Below, in pieces: positions 28,448 through 35,641 of a DNA stretch of 64,000 bases (its first letter is position 1; each line of letters opens with the position of its first letter). The notes under the pieces were generated by a model. It ran no database searches and was not told the origin of the DNA. It saw only the letters and a program-made list of their open reading frames with translations. Origin of the DNA: Pseudonocardia bannensis (GTDB lineage: Bacteria; Actinomycetota; Actinomycetes; Mycobacteriales; Pseudonocardiaceae). Location: assembly GCF_012911875.1 (NCBI RefSeq), contig NZ_JAAXKZ010000007.1, forward strand, positions 1 to 64,000. Direction: 5' to 3'. The translations under genes were made by a program, and so were the position numbers.

Positions 28448-29257
28448 GTGCCCTTCGCCGTGACCCCCGACGGCACCCGCCTGTACTTCGAGGAGATCGG
28501 GGAGGGTGAGCCGCTGCTGCTGGTCAGCGGGCAGGGGCTGGACCACGGGTTCTGGGACCCGATCCGCGACGGGTTCGCGGCGGCGCACCGGGTGGTCGTC
28601 TACGACCACCGCGGCACCGGCCGCAGCGACGTCCCGCACGACCCGCCCTACACGACCCGCGGCATGGCCGCCGACGCCGTCGCCGTGCTCGATCATCTGG
28701 GCATCCCACGGGCGCACGTCTACGGGCACTCGATGGGTGGGCGGATCGCGCAGTGGCTGGGCATCGACCACGGCGACCGGCTGGGCGGGCTGGTGCTCGG
28801 CGGGACGACCCCGGGCAAGGCGCACGGCGTGCGGCGGCCGGCCGCGGTGACCGCGGCGTTCGTCCGCCCGCCCCGGGACGAGGAGGATGCGCTCGCCAAG
28901 TGGGGGCCGCTGTTCTTCACGTCGGAATGGGCGGCGGCGCACGCCGACCTGGTGCGGGCGCTCTTCGTGGACAACCCGCTCTCGGCGTCGGCGCGCAGGC
29001 TGCACTACGGCGCGAGCGAGGGCCACGACTCGTGGGCGGAGCTGCCACGGATCGGCGTCCCGACGCTGGTCCTGCACGGCGACGAGGACGTCCTCAACCT
29101 GCCGGGCAACGCCGAACTGCTGGCCGGTCGCATCCCGGGCGCCGAACTGCGGATGCTGCCCGGGGCCGGGCACGGCTACCCGTTCGAGTTCGAGGCCGAG
29201 GCGACCCGCGTCGTGCTGGACTTCCTGAGCAGGCACCGCCTGGACCGCGCCGGCTGA
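28448..29257 (+). CDS. Alpha/beta hydrolase
   Basis: 269-aa alpha/beta-hydrolase. Oxyanion region LLVSGQGLDHGFW near 27, DHRGTGRSD near 54, nucleophile elbow YGHSMGGRIA with Ser near 99, acid in LHGDEDVLN near 215 and catalytic His in GAGHGYPFEF near 245. The substrate is unknown; the lid region resembles 3-oxoadipate enol-lactonase/haloperoxidase-type hydrolases. Starts GTG 28448. Convergent with the TetR gene. Confidence 0.9.
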   Translation: MPFAVTPDGTRLYFEEIGEGEPLLLVSGQGLDHGFWDPIRDGFAAAHRVVVYDHRGTGRSDVPHDPPYTTRGMAADAVAVLDHLGIPRAHVYGHSMGGRIAQWLGIDHGDRLGGLVLGGTTPGKAHGVRRPAAVTAAFVRPPRDEEDALAKWGPLFFTSEWAAAHADLVRALFVDNPLSASARRLHYGASEGHDSWAELPRIGVPTLVLHGDEDVLNLPGNAELLAGRIPGAELRMLPGAGHGYPFEFEAEATRVVLDFLSRHRLDRAG

Positions 29258-29275
29258 GCCGGGGCCCTCCGGCGC

Positions 29276-29872
29276 TCACCCGCGCAGCTCACCGGCCCCG
29301 GCGATCATGCGGAGGGCCTGGGCCAGGTCACGCCCGGACGGGGCGGTCCCCGGGTCGACCAGCCACTGGACCATGACCCCGGTGAGCAGCGCCTGGTAGA
29401 CGGCGCCGAGGACCCGGGTCCGTTCGTCGTCGTCGCCGCTGGTGTGGAACGTCAGCGCCAGCTCCTCGCGGGCGATGTCCTGGGCCTCGGCCAGCACCTT
29501 GCGCATCTCGGGGATCCGCCCGACCTGCGCGATGCCCTCTACGGCGATGGACCACAGCCGGTGGTGCGTCGCGTACAGGTCGATGACCCGCGTCCACGTC
29601 CGCTCGAACCGTTCCATCGGGCCGTCGGCCGGATCGGGATCGACGGTCAGGGCCCGTTCGAGCTCCTCGCCCCACTCGGCGGTCGCCTGCACCAGCGCTT
29701 CGGTGAGCAGGGCTTCCTTGGATCCGAAGTGGTAACCGATGGAGGCCAGGTTGGTCTTCGAGGCGGCGACGATGTCGCGGGCGGTCGTGCGTCCGAACCC
29801 CTTGTCGTACAAGCACTCCTTGGCGCCGGCCAGCAGGTCCTCGCGATGCCCCATGTGATCGACTCTAGACAT
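29276..29872 (-). CDS. TetR-family transcriptional regulator
   Basis: 198-aa TetR protein. The helix-turn-helix is at about residues 12-55 (LAGAKECLYDKGFGRTTARDIVAASKTNLASIGYHFGSKEAL), followed by an all-helical ligand domain. ATG 29872 or ATG 29854 (MGHRED) may be the start. It lies divergent from a luciferase-like monooxygenase gene, its likely target, with palindromes in the 177-base gap. Confidence 0.92.
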   Translation of the reverse strand: MSRVDHMGHREDLLAGAKECLYDKGFGRTTARDIVAASKTNLASIGYHFGSKEALLTEALVQATAEWGEELERALTVDPDPADGPMERFERTWTRVIDLYATHHRLWSIAVEGIAQVGRIPEMRKVLAEAQDIAREELALTFHTSGDDDERTRVLGAVYQALLTGVMVQWLVDPGTAPSGRDLAQALRMIAGAGELRG

Positions 29873-29880
29873 CCGTCCCA

Positions 29881-29890
29881 GACGGCCGTC
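29881..29890. promoter_or_regulatory. Palindrome in TetR/LLM divergent gap
   Basis: GACGGCCGTC is a perfect 10-bp palindrome eight bases before the TetR start; an 8-bp GGCCGGCC follows further into the gap. A candidate TetR autoregulatory site, weak on its own in such GC-rich DNA. Confidence 0.3.
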
Positions 29891-30049
29891 CGGCGGCCGC
29901 GTGTCCGTTGTGGACGATCGGGCGGCCGGCCGGTGTCAACTTTCCGCACACTCCGTGCGCCGTGATGCACGTCATGATCGGGGCACTGGCGGCGGGCCCA
30001 CGTGCGCCGCACGCCCATCGACGATCAGCGACGAGCCAGGAGCACCACC

Positions 30050-31222
30050 ATGAGCAGACTGCGGTTCGGCACCTTCCTCGCCCCCTTCCATGCCGCCGGG
30101 CAGAACCCCACCCTGGCGATGCAACGCGATCTCGAGCTGGTCGAGCACCTGGACCGGCTGGGGTACGACGAGGCCTGGATCGGTGAGCACCACTCGGCCG
30201 GCAGCGAGATCATCGCCTCGCCGGAGATCTTCATCGCGGCCGCCGCCGAGCGGACCCGCCACATCAAGCTCGGCACCGGCGTCACGTCGATCAGCTACCA
30301 CAACCCCCTGTGGGTCGCCGATCGCATGGTCATGCTCGACCACCTCACCCGCGGCCGCGCGATGCTCGGCGTCGGCCCGGGCTCGCTGCCCACCGACTCG
30401 GCGATGATCGGGCTGAACCCGACCGACACCCGCGAGCTGCTGCCCGAGAACCTCGACATCATCATGCGGTTGCTGCGCGGTGAGGTCGTCACCCAGCAGA
30501 CCCGCACGCACAACCTCGTCGAGGCCCAGCTGCAGCTGCGCCCCTACAGCGACCCGTGCTTCGACATCGCCGTCGCCGCGGTCGCCTCGCCGACCGGACC
30601 GCGACTGGCCGGCCAGCACGGCACCGGCCTCCTGTCGATCGGCGCGACCCTGACCCAGGACGGGTTCGACGCGCTGGCCCACCACTGGGGCGTCGTCGAG
30701 GAGCGGGCCGCGCACCACGGGCAGCCGAAGCCCGACCGGTCCGGGTGGCGCCTGGTCGGGCTCATGCACATCGCCGAGACCCGCGAGCAGGCCTACCGGG
30801 ATGTCGAGTTCGGCATCGAGCAGTGGTTCAACTACTTCCAGAAGGTCGCCGCGTTCCCGCAGATGGCGGTCCAGGGCGGCAACCTCAAGGAGATGATCGA
30901 CTTCGTCAACGAGGCCGGCATCGGCGCGATCGGCACCGTCGAGGACGCCCGGGCGCAGGTGCAGAAGCTCGTCGACCAGTCCAACGGCGGCTTCGGGGCG
31001 ATGCTGCTCATGGGTCACGACTGGGCCAACCCGGAGGCCACCAAGCGCTCCTACGAGCTCATCGCCCAGCAGGTGTTCCCGCACTTCCAGGGCCAGGCGG
31101 AGGGGACGTTGGCGGCGAAGAAGCGGGCCAGCGACACCCGGGAGGCGCACGCCGAGACGCAGAACACCGCGGTGGCGCTGATGACCGAGCGGTACCAGCA
31201 GGAGCTCGCGAACAAGGGCTGA
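30050..31222 (+). CDS. LLM-class flavin-dependent monooxygenase (limonene-monooxygenase-like)
   Basis: 390-aa bacterial-luciferase-like TIM-barrel enzyme using reduced flavin and O2. The landmarks are MSRLRFGTFLAPFH, DEAWIGEHHSAGSE near 40, GTGVTSISYHNPLWVADRMVMLDHLTRGRAMLGVGPG near 80-115 and DWANPEATKRSYEL near 330. The sequence is closest in character to the limonene 1,2-monooxygenase/alkanal monooxygenase subgroup, but the substrate is not determinable. AGGAG at 30038-30042 supports ATG 30050. Likely controlled by the divergent TetR. Confidence 0.9.
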   Translation: MSRLRFGTFLAPFHAAGQNPTLAMQRDLELVEHLDRLGYDEAWIGEHHSAGSEIIASPEIFIAAAAERTRHIKLGTGVTSISYHNPLWVADRMVMLDHLTRGRAMLGVGPGSLPTDSAMIGLNPTDTRELLPENLDIIMRLLRGEVVTQQTRTHNLVEAQLQLRPYSDPCFDIAVAAVASPTGPRLAGQHGTGLLSIGATLTQDGFDALAHHWGVVEERAAHHGQPKPDRSGWRLVGLMHIAETREQAYRDVEFGIEQWFNYFQKVAAFPQMAVQGGNLKEMIDFVNEAGIGAIGTVEDARAQVQKLVDQSNGGFGAMLLMGHDWANPEATKRSYELIAQQVFPHFQGQAEGTLAAKKRASDTREAHAETQNTAVALMTERYQQELANKG

Positions 31223-31237
31223 CCCGCCGCAGCGGTC

Positions 31238-31271
31238 CCGGTGGCCCCGACGTGTGCGTCGGGGCCACCGG
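31238..31271 (+). terminator. Terminator hairpin after LLM gene
   Basis: 15-base perfect arms (31238-31252, 31257-31271) around TGTG, 16 bases after the stop codon. Confidence 0.8.
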
Positions 31272-31311
31272 CCGCGGGCCCGCTCCGGCCCGGGCGCCCT
31301 AGGCTCACGGG

Positions 31312-31530
31312 GTGACCGGGCAGGCGCGACCGGACCTCACGGTGGACGGGCAGCTGTGCTTCGCCCTCTATGCCGCTTCACGCGCCATGACGGGCCGATA
31401 CCGTCCGTTGCTGGACGAGCTCACCGGCCTGCGCGACACGCTGCACGGACTGGCCGACCGGCGGCGGTCTGCGGACGTCGTCGAACCGGGGCGGGGCGTG
31501 GTCGAGCCGGGCGGTCGCGGTCACTCCTGA
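31312..31530 (+). pseudogene. Truncated OhrR/MarR-type peroxide sensor gene
   Basis: The first 41 residues match the N-terminal helix of OhrR regulators (LTVDGQLCFALYAASRAMTG then YRPLLDEL), including the peroxide-sensing Cys16. After that the sequence diverges into a Gly/Arg-rich tail and stops at 72 aa, before the winged helix. It still has TAGGCT six bases before GTG 31312, so it may be transcribed leaderlessly, but it cannot bind DNA as a MarR protein. The break point is near 31435, where a jumbled region begins. Confidence 0.8.
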
Positions 31531-31552
31531 GCGGCAGACCTCGCGGCGGACC

Positions 31553-32149
31553 TCATGCAGGGCCGAGCGTGTCGTCGGGGCGGGTACCGTCGACCGACTC
31601 CAGCCACGCGGCGGCCCGGTGCGCGAGCAGGGACAGCACCCGGTTCGCGGGTGTTCGGCTGCCGGGGCGGCGGTGGTGCGTCGAGAACACACCGAGCGGA
31701 CGACGACCGGACGAGCCGATCAACGGGATGGGCCGGACGGCGCGCACGCCCGCATCCAGCATGATCGCCCCGGCGGGGATGCCGCGGAAGACCGAGCTCT
31801 GTTCGACGTCCCGGACGACGACCCGTCTGGTGCGGTTCATCGCGATGCCACACGCGGATCCCTCGTCGGCGACGAGGTCGAAGAACTCCAGGAGCGGTCG
31901 TTCGAACCCCCGCTGCGCGATGACCCGCAGCTCGTCGCCGTCCAGTTCGAGCAGCAGGCGGGTCGGTGTCAGCGCGTGCGTCACCACGTCGGCCACCAGT
32001 TCCCCACGTCAAGAGCCTGGTTCCCCGGCCACCAAGGCGGCCTCGCCCACGTCCGGGACATCCCGTGCCCGGCACGCTTCATGGGTCGCGCGCCGGGCCA
32101 CCGCAGGCGTCCGTGGGCTGAGCGGCAGGTTCAGCTCCCGAACCACCAT
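31553..32149 (-). pseudogene. Chimeric anti-sigma ATPase / GAF remnant
   Basis: From ATG 32149 leftward, a RsbW-like HATPase start is clear (RELNLPLSPRTPAVARRATH, then VPDVGEAALVAGE). A 21-base in-frame insertion with TGA (32009-32011), flanked by TTCCCC direct repeats (32000-32005, 32021-32026), breaks it. The frame resumes LVADVVTHALTPTRLLLELD and at about 31930 switches to a GAF domain (AQRGFERPLLEFFDLVADEG, DAGVRAVRPIPLIGSSGR). The GAF-carrying 147 codons (31553-31996) remain open. The gene appears to be a fusion of two damaged genes. Confidence 0.7.
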
Positions 32150-32498
32150 CGGTGGCCGCTCCCGTACCTGGACGGCGGCGCCGGCCAGGTCCGCGCAGAC
32201 CGGCACGCACGGGCTCGCCTGCAGTCCCGCCGCAGGACGCCCGTTACATGGTCCGGGCCGAACAGCGCCAGCCGGACCCACAGCCACCCGCCCGCGGCGA
32301 CCAGCGCCGCTGGGAAGATCGTCGCGACCGACGAGGACTCGATGCGGGCCTCCGAGGCGTCGGCCAGCCACCGGCGGCGGCCGGCCGCGGGTAGCCCTTC
32401 CAGGACGAAGCCGGCCCGTGACACCGATCCAACGGGCCCAGGTGCGGGTGCCGGGTGGTGGCTAGCGTGCTCGCTTTCACCTGGAAGGGGTCGTCCCG
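32150..32498. other. Degenerate stretch without a supported gene
   Basis: Frames on the minus strand continue upstream of the ATPase remnant (a Trp/Leu-rich segment LVAAGGWLWVRLALFGPDH in another frame), but no intact gene is visible. TAGCGT at 32463-32468 could be a -10 for the next ORF. Confidence 0.4.
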
Positions 32499-32813
32499 AT
32501 GACGTCTGAAGGCGACAGGTCTGCGCCGGGGCCGGTGGCCACCATCACCGGGCCGAGCGGTAGCCACCTGCAGGCGGGGGGATCCGCTTCGGAGGTGATG
32601 CTCAAGTTCTGGGACGACTGGGCGACCACGACCTACGAGCGGCAGCGCCGGACCTTCGCCCGGATCGGGGCGGACATGAGTTGGACCGAGCCGCTCATCG
32701 CTCCCGACTTCATCGCGGACCTGGCCCGGTACGACGGCATCGTGTTGGAGAGCCCCCACTACCTGGACAACGAGTACCTCCTCGCCGACGAGATCCGATC
32801 CGCCGGCAGGTGA
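32499..32813 (+). CDS. Orphan hypothetical protein
   Basis: 104-aa ORF starting ATG 32499 after GGAAGGGG (32481-32488). Composition is protein-like, with mixed aromatic and acidic residues (VMLKFWDDWATTTYERQRRT, then LESPHYLDNEYLLADEI). No domain is recognised. It ends abruptly after DEIRSAGR and may be a truncated fragment, consistent with the decayed surroundings. Confidence 0.4.
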   Translation: MTSEGDRSAPGPVATITGPSGSHLQAGGSASEVMLKFWDDWATTTYERQRRTFARIGADMSWTEPLIAPDFIADLARYDGIVLESPHYLDNEYLLADEIRSAGR

Positions 32814-32931
32814 GAAATCTGGGGGGTTGAGTTCGTGGCGCTCACCGGCTCCTGACCCATCAGGGGTGTCTGATCGGAACGCCGCCCGCCCCCGGCCATG
32901 ACCGACCGGTGCTGGACGGGAGGGCAGCCAC

Positions 32932-33345
32932 GTGGCCGATCGGCCATCCCCGAGCCACGACCATGCCGGAGCAGGTGAGCGCCCCTTCTGGGTCCGTACC
33001 CGCATCGACCACAGCGGCCTCAGTCACGTCACCCTCCTCGCCTACGCGTTGGCGAAGCGACTGGCATCGGAAGAGGTGGCCCGCCAGTTCAGCGGAACTG
33101 CGAAGGCGGTCGCGGCGATCATGGTGGAAACGGTCGAAGCGACGTTGAACATGTGGGAGGAGCCCGGTGCGCTGGTCTGCCACATCGCCCGCGGCGCCAT
33201 CGACCCCGCGTGCGGCCGCGACCGGCGCGGCCGCACGCGCCTCGAGCAGGCCGGCGAGCGCGATCCACCGCCGTTCGATGGGCTTCTCTCCGGTATCGAG
33301 GTCGTACTGGGCCAGGACACGGCGACCGTTCGATTGGCCGTCTAG
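32932..33345 (+). CDS. Orphan hypothetical protein or fragment
   Basis: 137-aa ORF from GTG 32932. The middle (VTLLAYALAKRLASEEVARQ, AVAAIMVETVEATLNMWEEPG) is helix-like and plausible protein; the ends are Arg-rich and look like non-coding translation. No family is recognised. It may be the remnant of a longer gene in the 31.3-33.8 kb decayed patch. Confidence 0.3.
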   Translation: MADRPSPSHDHAGAGERPFWVRTRIDHSGLSHVTLLAYALAKRLASEEVARQFSGTAKAVAAIMVETVEATLNMWEEPGALVCHIARGAIDPACGRDRRGRTRLEQAGERDPPPFDGLLSGIEVVLGQDTATVRLAV

Positions 33346-33357
33346 TTCACCGAAAGG

Positions 33358-33780
33358 CTAGCCGGGGAGATGTCCGAGCTGTCCCAGAATTGACATGTTG
33401 TCCCAGGTCACCCACCATTCCGCGATCTTTCCGTTCTCCATGCGGAAGACCCCGGAGAAGCTGAATTTCGCGTATTTGTCGGACGGCGGGAACGGGCCCA
33501 TCCAGCCCCTCTGCGTGCCCTCGTAGGTCGCCCATATGGCGACCATGTCCCCGTCCACGAGGATGTGTTCGAACGTCTGCTTGTTGTCAGGGAACACCGA
33601 GGCGTCGGCCCGCAGGAAGTCCTTGAGCTGATCGAGGTTGGTGACCTCGAACGCCGGCGTCGCCTCGCAGCGGCGCACGACGTCCGGCGAGATGATCTCG
33701 TCGAGGAGGTCCAGCCGACGCGTGTTCATGGCGCTCTCGAAGCGTCGCATCAGGTCCTTGGTGTCCGCGATGGTGGACAT
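33358..33780 (-). CDS. SnoaL-like/NTF2-fold ester cyclase-type protein
   Basis: 140-aa NTF2-fold protein of the SnoaL-like polyketide cyclase family: an N-terminal helix (KDLMRRFESAMNTRRLDLLDEI), D/H pocket residues in DGDMVAIWATYEGTQRG and the final strand EWWVTWDNMSILGQLG. Such proteins are often small enzymes or ligand-binding stand-alone domains; the substrate is unknown. The gene is visibly less GC-rich than its neighbours and uses A/T-ending codons more, suggesting recent transfer. ATG 33780. Confidence 0.85.
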   Translation of the reverse strand: MSTIADTKDLMRRFESAMNTRRLDLLDEIISPDVVRRCEATPAFEVTNLDQLKDFLRADASVFPDNKQTFEHILVDGDMVAIWATYEGTQRGWMGPFPPSDKYAKFSFSGVFRMENGKIAEWWVTWDNMSILGQLGHLPG

Positions 33781-33937
33781 GATCTGACCTCTCGTCCGTG
33801 GACTCCGCCGGGGTTCGAGGCGCCCACCGATCAGGATGGCCGGTGCGCCACGCGAAGGGGCTCGTAGTGGATTTTGAGCCCGTTACGGCCTGGCACGGCG
33901 GCCGGCGGCGCGCTCCCGCTGCTCATCGCATGCAACG

Positions 33938-33989
33938 ACGAAGGCCCTGGTCCGGCTCTCCCGAGGGAGGCTGTGACCAGGGCCTTCGT
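33938..33989 (-). terminator. Hairpin terminator of tRNA-Pro
   Basis: 15-base perfect arms (33938-33952, 33975-33989) with a 22-base loop, beginning one base after the tRNA CCA end on the minus strand. Confidence 0.7.
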
Positions 33990-33990
33990 G

Positions 33991-34067
<77 letters not shown>

Positions 34068-34102
34068 ATGACCGCCTTGCTTCCCGGCGGCCGTGGAGAA
34101 GT

Positions 34103-35044
34103 CTAGCCGACGTCCGCAGCGGCCGACGCGGGGGTGGTCTTCTGCCCCTGGGACCCGATCGGAGGTGGCACGAGGGTCAGCAGACTGGCCTCGGGCGGGC
34201 ACGCGAACCGCACCGGGGCGAACGGCGAGGTGCCCAGGCCGGCCGACACGTGCAGCCAGGTGTGGGCGCCCCACCGGGACGCGCCCCGGGCCCGCGAGCG
34301 GTCGAGCCCGCAATTGGTGACCAGCGCGCCGATGCCCGGCACCCGCAGCTGCCCGCCGTGGGTGTGTCCGGCGAGCACGAGGTCGTAGCCGTCGGCGGCG
34401 AACGCGTCGAGTACCCGCGGCTCGGGGGAGTGGGTGAGGCCGAGCCGCAGGTCGGCGTTCGTGCCGGGCCCGCCCGCGATCCGGTCGTACCGATCCAGGC
34501 TCAGGTGCGGGTCGTCGACACCGGCAGCGGCGACCCGGATCCCGTCGACGTCGAGCGTGACCCGGCTGTGCGTCGCGTCCTCCCAACCCCGCTCCACGAG
34601 CGCCGCCCGCAGGTCGCGCCAGGGCAACGGCTCGCCGTGGATCCGGCGCTCGGTCCGGCGCAGGTAACGCAGCGGGTTCTTCGGCGTCGGGCCGAAGTAG
34701 TCGTTGCTGCCGAACACGAACAGCCCGGGCCGTTCGAGCAGCGGTCCCAGCGCGGCCACCACGTTCGGCACGGCGCGGGCGTGGGAGAGGTTGTCCCCGG
34801 TGTTGACGACGAGGTCGGGCTTCAGCGCGGCCAGCTCGGCCACCCACCTCTGCTTGCTCGCCTGCCCGGGCGTCATGTGCAGGTCGGAGATGTGCAGGAT
34901 CCGCAACGGCCGCGAACCCACCGGGAGAACCGGCAGGGTCGCCTCCCGGAGCGTCCAGCGGCGCCGCTCGACGCCGGCCGCGTACGCGATCGTCGCCACT
35001 CCCGTCGTCGTCGCACCCACCACGAACCGAGCCCAGCTGTTCAC
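34103..35044 (-). CDS. Metallophosphoesterase
   Basis: 313-aa calcineurin-like phosphoesterase. Metal motifs in order: ISDLHMTPGQ near 52, NTGDNLSH near 80, GSNDYFGP near 113, a His at LTHSPEP near 205 and GHTHGGQLR near 226. An N-terminal hydrophobic segment (about residues 5-22) suggests membrane anchoring. In actinobacteria this family lies near the penicillin-binding gene ponA and yqeY (Rv3683 neighbourhood); here yqeY is divergent from it. Substrate unknown. GTG/ATG at 35044 is the annotated start. Confidence 0.92.
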   Translation of the reverse strand: MNSWARFVVGATTTGVATIAYAAGVERRRWTLREATLPVLPVGSRPLRILHISDLHMTPGQASKQRWVAELAALKPDLVVNTGDNLSHARAVPNVVAALGPLLERPGLFVFGSNDYFGPTPKNPLRYLRRTERRIHGEPLPWRDLRAALVERGWEDATHSRVTLDVDGIRVAAAGVDDPHLSLDRYDRIAGGPGTNADLRLGLTHSPEPRVLDAFAADGYDLVLAGHTHGGQLRVPGIGALVTNCGLDRSRARGASRWGAHTWLHVSAGLGTSPFAPVRFACPPEASLLTLVPPPIGSQGQKTTPASAAADVG

Positions 35045-35075
35045 GACTGGAGGGTACGTCGGCGCCGGGGTGGAC

Positions 35076-35081
35076 TAGCGT
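35076..35081 (+). promoter_or_regulatory. -10 element for yqeY
   Basis: TAGCGT, eight bases before GTG 35090, without a Shine-Dalgarno sequence; leaderless or nearly so. Confidence 0.4.
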
Positions 35082-35089
35082 TCACGCCC

Positions 35090-35563
35090 GTGAGCGAATT
35101 GAAGGACCGGCTCCGCGCCGATCTGACCGCCGCCATGAAGGCGCGCGACGAGCTGGTCAAGGGCACCCTGCGCATGACGCTGACCGCCATCGGCAACGCC
35201 GAGGTCGCGGGTACCGAGGCTCGCGAGCTCGACGACGCCGAGGTGCTGAAGGTGATCACCAAAGAGGCGAAGAAGCGGGCCGAGTCGGCCGAGGCCTTCG
35301 CCGCCGCCGGCCGCGAGGAGCTCGCCGCGCAGGAGCGCGCCGAGGGCGAGGTGCTGGCCCGCTACCTGCCCGCGCAGCTCTCCGACGGCGAACTCGCCGA
35401 ACTGGCCCGTCAGGCCGTCACCGACGTCGCGGCGGAGACCGGGGAGCAGCCCGGTCCGCGACAGATGGGTCAGGTCATGAAGCGCGCGAACGCCGCCGTG
35501 GCCGGTCGCGCCGACGGCGGCCGGGTCGCGGCTGCGGTGAAGGCACTGCTCCAGCCCAGCTGA
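35090..35563 (+). CDS. GatB/YqeY domain protein
   Basis: 157-aa YqeY protein, related to the C-terminal tRNA-binding domain of GatB. The landmarks are LKDRLRADLTAAMKARD at the start, KVITKEAKKRAESAEAFAAAGREELAAQE in the middle and the tail with GPRQMGQVMKRANAAVAGRADGGRVAAAVK. The role is uncertain; it may support aminoacyl-tRNA amidation. GTG 35090 matches the family N-terminus; longer upstream frames are antisense to the phosphoesterase. Confidence 0.94.
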   Translation: MSELKDRLRADLTAAMKARDELVKGTLRMTLTAIGNAEVAGTEARELDDAEVLKVITKEAKKRAESAEAFAAAGREELAAQERAEGEVLARYLPAQLSDGELAELARQAVTDVAAETGEQPGPRQMGQVMKRANAAVAGRADGGRVAAAVKALLQPS

Positions 35564-35571
35564 CCCGGCAA

Positions 35572-35625
35572 TGCAGGAAGGGCCGCTTCCAGGCCATGAG
35601 ATGGCGTGAAAGCGGCCCTCCTGCA
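35572..35625. terminator. Terminator hairpin between yqeY and topA
   Basis: Arms 35572-35590 and 35607-35625 pair over about 18 bases with one bulged A (TGCAGGAAGGGCCGCTT against AAGCGGCCCTCCTGCA), between two convergent stops. Confidence 0.75.
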
Positions 35626-35641
35626 ACGGTGGCGGCCCGCG

